Assembly (NCBI GenBank): GCA_003586115.2 | Contig: QVOM02000116.1 | Coordinates: 39,624,128-39,688,127 of the forward strand | Length of the DNA stretch: 64,000 bases | Direction: 5' to 3' | Source of the DNA: Salvator merianae | Lineage: Eukaryota; Chordata; Lepidosauria; Squamata; Teiidae | In this document: in pieces, positions 1 through 12,200 of the stretch | Layout of the letters: every line of letters starts with the position of its first letter | Position numbering within the stretch: the first letter of the stretch is position 1 | Position numbers and translations under genes: made by a program | The notes under the pieces: generated by a model | The model's database searches: none | Seen by the model: the letters and a program-made list of their open reading frames with translations, nothing else | Told to the model about the DNA's origin: nothing

Positions 1-1716
1 TTCTTTGAAGAGCATATTTTTCATGCTTAAATGGGTGGATCTGGCTCCAACAAAAGTACAAATTAGTTAGTATTCATTATCTGTTGCTATAATGTTCCCT
101 TTTTTCAAGGTGCTCAACACTATATTTCAGATTCTTAGCACCTTTGTGTGTTAACCTAGCAACTTGTGCAAGGCCCATAATGATTGCAGACTGCTACATA
201 CATGGATCTTTTTTCTCCCCCCAAAATGTTCAGTGATATCACAAAAGAGCTATGTGCATGATTTTGAAAAATTGTATTGGTTTAAGAAACATACATTTAA
301 GTAAAAAAAAAATCCAACAGTATGACCTTATGCATAATTTGCTTACATTGGAGTTTTTCCTACATAGCCCACACTTTGTTACAAAGTGAAAATAGAACAG
401 TTTACTTAACCCTGTTCTTTGGAACATTATTTTTGCTGACCTGGGTGATGGATTATAATACACTTTCCTGGCAGGTATGCCGTTCAGTAGTATATCATAC
501 AAAGAAGCTGGTAACAAGCAACTAAAAACCAGTTAATATTAAAAAGTCTCAAAAAAAGTAAACTGAAATCAAACTTAGAGAAAATAAAAATGAGCTACTG
601 AAGAGATAGACAAAACATCACAAAGTTAATGAGCAAATGTTCAAATTTATTAGAACTCAAAATTGGGCATTTATGTAAGGCTGCAGTCACATCTTATGTT
701 TAATCTGGTTTCAGGCTGTCCTCAGTTTTCAGGGATCACCCACCAAAATGTGTTTGTTTCTTCTCCAGACTATATCCCCCCACCAATTTAAATTATTCTG
801 TAATCAGATTATCCCAGCACTGAGTCTGTTTCAGCTGCAAGAAGCTCAGACGTCTGTGAGCAGTGCTTAGAGCCTGAGGTACAAATGGGCATGGGACCAC
901 AGTGAGCATTCCAGGCAAAGGGCTCTGGCACTCGGAGCCAGAGGAGTGCCCTAAACTGGCCTGTCTGAGATGCCATTGTCCACCCACTGCCACCTGCGAT
1001 CTCATCTCACCTTGCCCTGGATAGGTGTGAACAGGCTGAAAACAGTCTACGTTCCGAGTCCACCCTAAAATGGACTGTTGTGTTGTGATGTGACCAGGCC
1101 CTTAGTAAGGGAAGAAACAATGCTGAAGCCATAATGTTTGCATTTGTTCCATTCCTTAGGCTATAGAAGAAGATAGCAACATTATTTAATCTTGAAAAGG
1201 TACAGTAGGGTCTGAATGAGGATTTCTTATTTTGAGCACCAGCATAGTCTTGAGAGATGAAGACTTGTTACCATTTTTGACTAACTTTTGGTCTTAGAGA
1301 CAGAATTTAGATGATACTTTTGCACAAATCTCAAAATGTTTCTATATGATTAAAATAGTTTCAGCCACATATTGAATTAGCCAATAGCTTCCATTCCACA
1401 GCTGTGCAAGAGGGTTCTTATGGTTTATGAATGTCCTGTAAACATTTTTGGTAAATGTTTTTCATTCATTAAATGGTTAATGAAACACTAAATTGTTGCA
1501 TCTACACATTGTCATGATACTGGTATACTATGCCACAGCAAACCTTTGTCCATACCTGGTGCAACCGTGCATATTGATATCCCATTTTGTTTTCCAAATG
1601 TTCTTGCAACACTTTTTGGTTGCCTAAGCATCTGTGCGGAAAAAGTTCCATCTCTGAAGGAATGAACAAAAAGCTACCAACACAGTTGATTAGCAGAGAT
1701 GGCTTGTTGATTTAAA
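1..1716. other. Intronic DNA, nothing recognised
   Basis: AT-rich sequence upstream of the first recognised CCDC7-like exon, presumably an intron of that gene. No exon in the right phase, no clear LINE or SINE and no terminal inverted repeat was recognised. A hydrophobic open stretch near 368-474 is discussed among the rejected items. Confidence 0.5.
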
Positions 1717-1861
1717 CATAGGTGTTTGCATATCATTGGAAGGGGAGATCGCTGGCTGCAGGGTCTGCATTTGCTGCAGCAGACCACTGCAAGACACACC
1801 CAGGGAGGGACATGTTTTCATGGCCAGTGATCTCCCCTTCCAGCAACATGTGAACACCTGC
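1717..1861. mobile_element. 145-bp hairpin MITE
   Basis: The two ends are imperfect inverted repeats of about 37 bp. Both inner arms carry GGAAGGGGAGATC followed by GCTGG or ACTGG, and the outer arms both read AGGTGTT with minor changes. ATTTAAA flanks the element on both sides (1710-1716 and 1862-1868) and would be the target duplication; it contains TTAA, so a piggyBac-type origin is possible. There is no coding capacity. The length and near-full palindrome fit a non-autonomous DNA transposon. Confidence 0.7.
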
Positions 1862-2559
1862 ATTTAAAGCAATGAGCCGTCACTGCTAAAGAGACTGATG
1901 ATGATCAACCCACAGTGATGTTGGACAGGGAGGCAGGAGAGAGTCATCCTGCTTCTGTGTCTTGCTCTTTGTTGGTCCTACCCATGTGTGGTGCTGGGCA
2001 ATAGCAGAAAAACAGATGCTGCCACACTATGTCTCAAGTACTTGCTCAGTTGCTAAGTGTAAGTATTTAGCTATGGGCTAAATGCTGAAATGTTATTTTT
2101 GTATGATACATTTGCTTTGCTACTGTTTGGGTTGCTTCCAGATGTAAGTGGGAAAAACGGGGTTTAACAAAATGATTGTTTTTTCCCCTGTCAAATGTTG
2201 ACCTGTTATGAGCTTGATCCTCCAGGTGAAGAAAAGGAACAGAGCTTCCACTGAGAAAACAGGTGTAGATTATTCTAGTTTGGTGGCTCTTTATGTGGGA
2301 GAGATGGAGCTGCATGACATCTGCTGAAGATGCACTTTGAGTGGCATTACCTTTTGAACCACCAAAATCCTACATGGCCATTAGGGAGTAGGGACAGCAA
2401 GCCAGGGAACCTGGGATCCTGTGCCTAAACCTCTGCCTCCCATGTAATTTGCTGATGAGGTCACATATGCAATTACTGCCGCTTCTTGGGAAGGCATGAA
2501 AAATGTTCTCGTATCCTTCTCTCTGCGTAGCTAGATTAGATTTTTCCTTGATTTATAAG

Positions 2560-2886
2560 GTCCATTGGCATGCTAGTGGGTGAAAATCTGGATCACAGAG
2601 GTGTGCAGAACATGCATGCCTCTGTGTTCCAGATTAACATGGAAGACCCACTTCAGTGGCACACCAAATTGTGCTGCCAAAATGGATCCCTTGAGGGCTC
2701 CAAGGCTGGGAACTTAAATTCCTGATCATCGGAGCGTCGAGGCTGGTGTGGGGGCTGGGCTGGAACAGCTGTTGACATGCAGATGGCTTTGTTCCAGCCC
2801 AGAGTGATCTGTCCCAGCCTTGGGATGGATTGCTTTGTTCCAGACCCAGCTGATCCCGAATAAAACAGGTAAGTATAGAAAGACCC
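2560..2886 (+). mobile_element. GGGCC-family inverted-repeat element, 5'-truncated copy
   Basis: The right end reads AGGTAAGTATAGAAAGACCC, a diverged form of the terminus seen in about ten other places in the window. The body shares GTTCCAGACC and GATCC-rich segments with the copies at 31824, 53389 and 57270. The left end is not clear. The sequence lies in the intron before the first recognised CCDC7-like exon, with its terminal GTAAGT in the sense direction of that gene. Confidence 0.6.
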
Positions 2887-3113
2887 TCAGATTCATTCCT
2901 TCTTTTGTGTGTGGATAGGGAAGACTGGAGATCATATCGGGGGGGGGGGGGTCATGTGAAAATTTGAGGGGACAAAGTCAACTCACTTGACTGCAATTTT
3001 CAGTGTTCATTTATGCAGTATGAATATAACTATTCTTATTTAGAAGTAATAATTAGGTGCTTAAGGTTTTATGTTTTCAGTTACTTTTAATCTTTTTTCT
3101 TTTGCCAAAAAAG

Positions 3114-3227
3114 AAGCAGAAAAGGTTTCAAAAGAAAAAAGTTTCTGGGATGAGTGTCTTATGGAAGTTCCAATAGACCTGCTACAATCAGAGGTAGAAG
3201 CTTTGAGTGCAGATGCTGTCCCTGATG
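3114..3227 (+). CDS. CCDC7: CCDC7-like exon a
   Basis: This is 38 codons in phase 1-1 with donor G|GTGAGTG. The reading is charged and probably helical, including KEKSFWDECLMEVP and DLLQSEVEALSADAVPD. Two acceptors fit the same phase. AG at 3112-3113 is preceded by the strong pyrimidine tract TCTTTTTTCTTTTG. AG at 3079-3080 (TTTTCAG) would add 11 residues rich in Phe. The downstream acceptor is preferred because the added residues look like translated pyrimidine tract. The 3' border is secure. Confidence 0.75.
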
Positions 3228-6200
3228 GTGAGTGTGAAGATGATAGTAAAACAAGTTTAACCAATGTAATTAATAAATTCCATGGTAATTTTATGTTTGT
3301 ATATGTAGAATGGTGTATTTTTAAGACTGGCCGTTCTGTGTTTAATTGTTGTATTTTAACTTGCGTAGTTTGGGCTAATCTCATCACCAACATATTCTGA
3401 AATGAATAATTGTGTATATAAAATAATCTTTTTTTCTGAATGAAGGCAGTCTGATAAGACTTCTTGCATTATGCTGCAATAAACTGTTCTCTGTTAATAC
3501 ATTAGCAACAGAACTCCTATTATTAATTTATTCCACAAGATGTAATTATATATACTGCTTTAAATGGTTTTAAAAGGTGTTAGATGATTTAATGAGAAGG
3601 GAACTACCAGTGGGTTTTATTTTGAATAACTAAAATAATGTGTTCTTACAGAATTTACTGGGTAAATGACTTATGTCCTGCTCTCTCTTTTCTCCCTTTT
3701 ATGCAAACCTCCATGAGCTGAGAATTAATCTGAAACAACTAGCAAATCTTCCCTCATTATAATGAGCAGTGCCAGAGCTATTTATTATAGGAAACACTCA
3801 TGGCAATAGCTGAGTTCTAATACATTTTTGCCTTTCCTTTGACCCATAGAACTAACTGGGAACCAATGAGTTCTGAGCTCATTGTAATGGGGGAGAACTA
3901 AATGGAAGCTTCCCTTCAGTCTCTGTAAATTGTCCTTTGATATGCTTTAGGGAGTGAAAGTGTTGATTTCAATAAAGTCCTTGCTCTTATCCCCTTGCAC
4001 TTAGGGCAAGCTTTCAGAAAGGCATTCTCTGGATGTTTTACAGCTTACCCACATGTCTCTATTAAAACAAGCAAAAGGAGATTCCTATATATTGTTGAGG
4101 GCTGTGCTCTCTAGTCATTTAAGATCTATCCCTTTGGTCTCTCATCAATCCAAAGGTGTTTACTATAGACATTGTTGCCTTTTTGGAAGACAAGTAAAGA
4201 AGGTTTCACCCTATGTTTGTTTCAATGACAATCTTATCAGGGCTCCAGCTCATGACAGGGTGATGTTGGTAGGCAGGAGAGTTAGGACTGCAAAGGGCCA
4301 GTATTTTTTCAGCCAGGGGGGTATTACTCTACAGAATCTACCACCAGAAGAACATCCTGTGCTTATCTGCTTGATGATCAGGGCACACTGAGAATGGAAG
4401 TGGGTGTCCTCAATCCACCTTCCAGTCCCAGACAAACCTATATTCACTATCTGGTAGCCCAGTGAGGTCTCCTAGTGATGGACTGTTTTGCTACAATGTG
4501 GAACAGACAGCTTCCAATCTTCTTATCTCATTACTAGGACCTTATAGCTTCTTCCCATTCATTGCCAAAGGGCATTTTATACACTTCCCCAGCCCTTTTT
4601 CCTTTGCATCCTTATCTTCTGGTGAGGATTAGAAGTCATTCTAATAGCTCTGTTTTCATTAAGAAGGCTTTGCTTAACCCAGAGCATCAGATTCCAATTT
4701 CCCAACCACATAATCTAGATCTCCTGTTGCAGAAGGGGATATTTGGTTATGTCATGTAATCCAAGTTCCCTTTATAAATATTTGGTTGTAGCTATCAGGA
4801 ACTGAAAAACAGTTACTACCTGGAACTCCACATATTGGGCCTTTTCGCACTGTAGTGGTAGACCGTTCTTGTCCGTTTGCTAGAACGGAGCTTTTGCACT
4901 GCCGCGGGCGCGCGCCTCACCCGATCCCGACCGCTTCGTACCCGATCTGAACCCGAAGCTGAGTAAGGCTAGACAACAAAAAAGATGTCTTCATCCCGAC
5001 CTGCGCGATGGAGCAAAGATCGGGCACGGTGCTTTCGCACTGTTTGCCTCGGCGTTGGGCGTGGCTGGCGCGGCTACGCATGCGCGGTCCGCTGCTTTGC
5101 ATCCGGGGTGCGAAGTTTCCGTACCCCGCTCCACTGCTTCGTAACCCGGTACGATCTTCGTACCCGGGATAGCCCTTTGGGCTTGGCAGCCGAGCTGCCG
5201 TTACGAAGCCGGCTTTGTAACCAGCCCTCTGGGTACAAAGCGGGTGCAAAGGTGCGAAGCGGGTGCGAAGTGGGTACCGAACTAGCGGCTACTATTTGCA
5301 CTGTTACCTCTGCTAGTCGGCTTCGGGTTCGTTCCTCTGGCTGGCCGGGAGTGCGAATGGCACCGAGCATTCCCCAACCTCTCCGGTTCGAAGCCGACTA
5401 CTGGGAACGGACTACCGAGCTCAGTGCGAAAAGGCCCATAGTCTTATATAGTCTCCTCTGTAATTAAAAATATTCTATTTTATCTTTACAGATAACAAAA
5501 TAGCAAAACAAAGAGCTTTGGCTGCCAAGTTAGAAGCAAATATAAAAGACCTACAAGCTGTTTTTGAAACAGAGAAAAGACGGAAGTCTAGATATATTGG
5601 TAAGTGCAGAACACAAGGGTACAATCACATCAGTTTAAATGCCTATTTTTGGGGGTGCTGGGCAGTGTTGTCCACACACTGCAGTCCTGAGGCACCCACA
5701 TCCTGCTCCCGGTATTTACTTCGATTGTCTGAAATCCTTTCTTTTAGCTGACATTGGGCATGTTTTCACAATGCTGGCCCCAGCGCCAGATCAGGCGTTT
5801 GACAGCTCCACTGCTGTCCCCAAGACTTCAGTTCTAAAGTCCTCACGTGTAAGCTTAGAGGTGTGCAGGCGCAGGAGGCCTGCACAGAAATGCCACTTGT
5901 TTCACACTTTATTTTCACATTTTATTCTGGGGACCCCAATTTAAAAAAGACGTGGACAAACTGGAGCAGGTTCAGAGGAGGGCTATCAAAATGGTGAGTG
6001 GTCTGCAAACCGTGTCCCATGAGGAACGGTTAAAGGATCTAGGAACGTTTAGCCTACAGAAGAGAAGACTGAGGTGACATGACAGCTGTTTTCAAGTATC
6101 TGAAGGGCTGTCACAGTGCAGAAGGGTTGTACCTATTCTCACTTACACAGGAAGAAAGAACTAGAAACAACAGGATGAAACTTCAAGGGAGTAGATACAG

Positions 6201-9200
6201 ACTAGATATTAGAAAAAACTTTCTGACAGTAAGGGTGATCAGTCATTGGAACAGGTTGCCTCAGGAGGTGGTGAGCTCTCCTTCGCTGGAGGTCTTGAAG
6301 GAGAGACTGGACATTCTAAGATTCTATTTGTTTATTGGAGCAGGTCACAACCTATGATAAAACATAGAGTCTAAAACATACTTAAAGTTTAAGCCACCCA
6401 CAATGAAGTCTTTGCGATTTAGAGAGGGATTGAAGCCCCTTCATGTTCCCTGAAACTCCTTCAATTGTGGGGTGCTGTAGATGATGACATCAATGCCCTT
6501 TCAAGGCATTTTGAACACCATGTGGAGATGCAACCATTGTTTCAGTTGTCCGAAAAGGATAGGGGGGGATCTTAAAAGGAGCTGTGAAATATCAGCTCCA
6601 CTTTCCTCTTCTCCTTTCCTTCCATTTCCCAGAGTGCACTGGAAAAACTGCCTTCAGCAGCTGGTTTTGCTATTAATCGGCAAGGGCACCAGGAAAGTGT
6701 CCTCATGTGGTCAGATCTTAAGTGATTTTCTTTGTTTGGACAGTTGGAATTTCCACCCTGTTCATTAAGGGGACCAGAGGTGTAAGCATGCACATCCAAG
6801 TGTGTGCTGCTTGAGTTAACTTGGTGTGTGATTTGCCTCTGCAACCATGTCATGGCCTTATAACAGATTTAATAATGGATGGGCTCTGGTGTGTCCATGC
6901 TCAGCAGTTTACTAGCCCATTTTAATGACAAGATGTGATGAAATCTGAAACAGTGGCTAGTCTGTTGTCTGGGTGTGGTGCATTACAGTTACATCCAATC
7001 CTAGACCATAAGGTCTTCAAGATAGGTTATAACAAATTATAAACCAATATATGAGAAATTAAAACAAAGCTGGAATAAAGTAAAAAAAAAAAAATAACAT
7101 TACAGAGCTCTGGGGGAAGGACAGACTGCTCAATTTAAATAAAGTCTTGGGTAAAGAGATGTGTCTTTACCAGACATCTCAGTTTATACACTGGAGGTGA
7201 CTAACAAACCTCAGAGAGCATTTAAAGAGGTGACCTGACTAAAGGATATAAAATCATGCATAGTGTGGAAAAGGTGGATAGAGAATAATTATTTTCTCTT
7301 TCACACAACACTAGACCAGGAGGCACTCTATAAAGCTGATAGGCAGGAGATGAGGACTGATAAGGGAAGTATTATTTTCACCCAGTGGATTATTGGTCTA
7401 TGAAATTTACTACCAGAAGAGGTGCTGACAGCAATCAGTTTGGATAGTTTTAAGAATGGGTTAGACAAAATCATGGAGATATATCGGTGGCTCCTAGCAT
7501 TGATACCTAGGTAAAATCGATAGCTAGGTTGAAGGGGCAGGCAGAATGCCTCTAAAGGGAGTAGAGAGCAGGTGAAAGTTTTGCCCTTTTGCTTGAGAAT
7601 GCCCAGAATCAGTTGGTGGACCACTGTGTGAGACAAGATGCTGGGCTAGATGGGCTGGGGCTCTTATGTTCTTATGAAGCTCTCTTGCATGTCCCCAGCT
7701 TTTTTACTTTTAAGGGTAGTAACACAGCCAAGAGGGCCTCCCTGTCAGACAGGCATGTTAATATGGGAAAAGGCATTTGAGACCCAAACAGTTTGGGGTC
7801 TAACAGGCTAATTTTAATGCCTTGAATTGGGCTCAGCAACAAATTGGCAACTAGTGCAGTATTTTTAGAACCAGCATGATATATGTCCAACCAGCAGTTC
7901 ATGTTAGTAGCCTTGCTGCTGTATTCTGTACCTGCAGCTATGCACTGCAGTTTCCAAATTGGCTTTAGGGGCAACCTCACACAGAGAGCAATACCATAGT
8001 CCAGTCTGGAAGTTACTAGGGCATGATTACTGTGGCCAAACTATCTCTGTCCAAAATGGGTTGTACCTGGTGGACCAGTCAATGCTGGAAGTAGACATTC
8101 TCTGTCGCCGCCTCCACCTGAACTTCAGGTGTCAGTGGTGAATCCAGAAGTACCCTCAGATTTTCATCTTTCCCTTCCAGGACAGTAGAACTCCATCAAA
8201 AACAGGACATCTCCCTACTTCATGGGTCTGAGACTCTGTTGCACATAGCACCTCTGTCTGGTTTGGATTCTGCTGAATTTATTGACCCCTATCGAGCCCT
8301 AAGCTCCAAGCACCTGTCAAGCACCTCAGTCACTTCTCTTCATTCAGATGGAGCAGAGATAAATTGCTGGGTGTCATGTGAAAATTGATGGCCCTTCATC
8401 CTAAATTTCCTAATTACATCTCCTAGTGGCTTTATATAGATGTTAAAGAGCATGGGAGATAAAATTGATCACAGAGGAACCCACGGGATAGTTCCCAGTG
8501 TGTCGAACAAGAATCTGTCACAAATAGTCTCTGAAATTGGCTTTGGAAATAGAGCAGAATCGTTGCTCCATGATGTCTCCAATTCCCAAACTTTTCAGAA
8601 GGTTGGCATGGTCAATGGTATTAATAGCTGCTGAGGGACCAAGGTGAACCAACAAATTTGCACTCCCACTATCTTTCTCCCAAATAAGGTCATCAGTCAG
8701 ATCAACCAAAGCCATTTGTACCATAAATAGGCCCGAAATAGATATAGATATGCCTGCAGTTGAATGGGCATGATCCTCTCCAATACCTTGCCCAAAAGGG
8801 TATGTTAGTTCCAGGCAGTAGTTGTTTAACCCTTCTGGATTGACAGAGAACCTCTGGAGAAGGGGACACAGCTACTGCCTTTTCAAAAGGGTAGTAGAAT
8901 CATCCCATCTCTCAAGGAAGCATTAACCACTTCCTGGATCCATCTGATCATATTCCCCAGTTAAGGAGGACAAACCCCAGTAAGCATCTTGTTCACAACC
9001 TTAGGCTGCACTAATTGAAAGTAAACCAGATGTTCTCTGGCCATTAGATTGTTCTCAGCCATGGAATCCAATCCCTTACGAATCTGAGTGATTTTGCCCT
9101 CAAAGTGACTTGCAAATTTGTCACAGCAGATTTTGGGTGGCAACAACTCTTATTTCCTTGGACTAGCACTTATGAAGTTGTTCACCACTTGAAAAGCTCT

Positions 9201-12200
9201 GCTGGATAGCTACTAGAGAATGCACTGGTGGTTGAGAAATAACTCGTTTTTGTCACGTGGCAGGCATGGTAATGACTTCTAACCCATGTTTGGACAGATT
9301 CATGGCTGGATTTATGCCACCTATACTCCAGCCATTGACTCTCTTGTTTCATTACCTGAGGCTCCATGGAATACCAAGGTGCTTTATGTGTTCCACCATG
9401 ATATTGAGGGCATTTGAGCATTTTTCTCCAGTATCAAAACCTAGTGGTAAACTGCTTTAAACCCCAGTGCAGTTTCTAAACACAAGTATTTTATTTGTCA
9501 ACAGCCACCCTGAAACATCTTGCTGCTCTGCTCTAAGATTTAAATCAGGCAGGTGAGACAAAAAGACCATTCATATTTACCTTGGCCCTGTGTAGCTGAC
9601 ACACACAGATGGCTGCAAATATCAAGTAATCTCCATACACGGCCAGGTGCTGTTGTACAACGTTTGGGTGAATCTTAGCATTTTGTACCTGCTGAATAGT
9701 CAAGTGCTATCCTGAACTCCATTTTTGTAAGAGTTCATATTCCAGACTGTGATATGAAAAGAGTGTCACCTTGTCTCCAACCAAGATAAGAAAGAGCCCA
9801 AAGCTGCTTACCAGATGCTCCAGTTCTGGGTTATTACCTCACATTACCTCATGGCTGCAGTTTTGCCAGTCAATACTAGTTTATTAATATTTGCTCAAGG
9901 TACTTGCATAACAATATTGACAAAACATATTGTCTCTAATTCTTTTTCACCATCTTGTTTACTTTGATTTTTCTTTGAAGTACCTCTTTTTTTTTCCATG
10001 GGAGATAATAAGTTGGTCTTTAATAGCCACAATGAAAATCAATACAGAGCCAAATAGCAAACATCACTATGGTGCAGTATCTTCGATGAATCAATATCTT
10101 CTGTGTATTTGTGTGAATCTAAACTGCCATTTTTCCTACGCATTTAATTATACATGGTACAGAGAACTTGTAAATGGGATCTTTGGTTGTCAGTGGGCAA
10201 GCCCTGTCAGTTGTATAGCATGACTTTATTTGAAATGATGCATTATGCTTTTTGTTCATTTTTATTCTCATCCTGGCACTTGAAAATAATCTTTTTCAGC
10301 TCCAAAAGACATTACTTTTTTATCAAGCACACACAGAGTTGATACAGCTGAATCACCATTCCAACAGGTGTTGAAACCAACATTGTCAGGACTGGACCTT
10401 CAAATAAATAAAATACCTGGTAAATGCAAACTGTTGTCTAACTTATTATGTATACAGGAGTCCCTTGTTATGCATGAAAGTTCTGTTCAGCAAAAGCATT
10501 GTGGGTACATAAACTCACAAATAACAAGGGAACTCAAAGTGGCAGTTGTCCCCTCCTCAACTCCAGCTGACTCTCTCCCCCCGCAGCCAGTGGACACTTC
10601 TGGATCCTAGCACATTAATACATGAGTTTTCAGGCATTGTTATTTGTGAGTAATGATGGAATATCATAGGTGTTTCTTTGTGAAGATACAAATAACAAGA
10701 GACTCCTTTACCCTCAAGAGGACCCCCAGATTGAGCTGATTTTAAAATATGTTATTTTTCACAGGGGCATGGAAGATCAGTTCCATTCTTCATTTGGCTA
10801 GAAAAACAAATTTTAAAAATTATTTTGGACAGAATGCTGATTTCCAGTAATCACTGGTTACTGTGGGCTCACCTGGAAATGTTGCACAGTGGTTTATTGG
10901 GGTTATTTGAAGTTATAATTCAGCAGCAAGTTATTATTTGATCTGACATGTGTCAGGTCAAAGAAAGATGCGCTGCTACACCATGGACTTCAGACACCCA
11001 CCACGGACTGTTGAGTAGTAGTTTGGGTTGCTTCTTGTGTAGCCCATGATGCTACTGCTAATTATGAGATTTGATTTTAAAGTTATTCATTTGGTTATAT
11101 ATTACTTTTAATGATTATGCAAAGGAAGATACATAAATATGAAATATTTAAAACTACAGCTAAATGTATCAATAGATTCCTTTTTTGATCCAAATTTTAT
11201 GTTACATTTTGATGTTCCAGAACTGCCATTTTGCAACTGGCACCCACAAAGCTTTATCATAATTCCACACATGCTTCGAGACTCACAAGATTGGTGACCT
11301 CTGATATGATTCTGTGGAGGGTCCATTCTGTTGGTTTGTTTTTTTGATTTAACATTAGTAATTTGCACTTTTTAAGATTTCCCTTTTGAGGTTCTATATC
11401 TAATGTCCTTTCTATTGTCCATTGTTATGAGGGACCTCAGTATAGGGCTCTAGTAGGGAACTGTCTATTTATTTACATTTATATATCACTCTTCACCATA
11501 GGTCTTCCCAGTTTCTGTAAAGCAGGTTTATAAGCTAGATAAGCTGTTGGAGAAGTTTCTTCCTACTGCTTAATATTAATAAGAAGTAGGGAAGACAGGT
11601 GTTCCAGATATTACTGTTAAGGAACTGTATCTACATACTGGGTACCCTGAAGTACAATCCAGCTTTACTGGATTGCATTCTAATCTATTTCTTTATTTGT
11701 TAGCTTTATAGTCCAGTAAGAACATGAAGATCCATGGGTAGGTGAAAAAGTGGAAATGACAGATAAATATCTAATAATCATATTCAAATTAAAACAGTAA
11801 AAACTCCAATTAAAACAATACAGAATTGAAAGCAATAATGCAAGTCTATGAGTACAGCGCAGTTGCTTAGTGGAGGGAGGGAATATTTTATTGATCACAA
11901 AGATGAAAATCTGTGTTTTACTGGCATGCAAGAAGATGAATAATAATGATGCCTGATGCATCTTCCATTTTAACTGAGCTCCATAAAGAGTTGGCAACCA
12001 GTGCAGATTTTACTGTTGCATTCTGTGCACATTTCAGATTCAAAGCATTTTGCAAGGATAGGTTCATATATGAGCATCTTTACAATTCTCCAGGCTGGAA
12101 GTTAACAGAACATGGATTACTGTGGCCCTTTTGGTAAGATTTGCCCATGCACCATAATGCACACTGTGGAGACCACTCCTGGCCTGGAATACTTTCTCTG

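Noticed and set aside
368..474. Open stretch with acceptor CTACATAG and donor CAG|GTATGC, reading a hydrophobic VYLTLFFGTLFLLTW segment
   Set aside because: It would end in phase 0, while the next CCDC7-like exon needs phase 1, and the hydrophobic reading does not fit the gene. Probably chance.
2866..2876. Splice donor of a real CCDC7-like exon (AACAG|GTAAGTATAG)
   Set aside because: The site belongs to the terminal repeat of a MITE family and recurs at the ends of many copies; the preceding sequence is not an in-phase exon.
4985..5467. 160-codon open frame
   Set aside because: It lies almost wholly in the GC-rich inverted-repeat element at 4836-5438, where stop codons are rare because of composition. 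No known motif.
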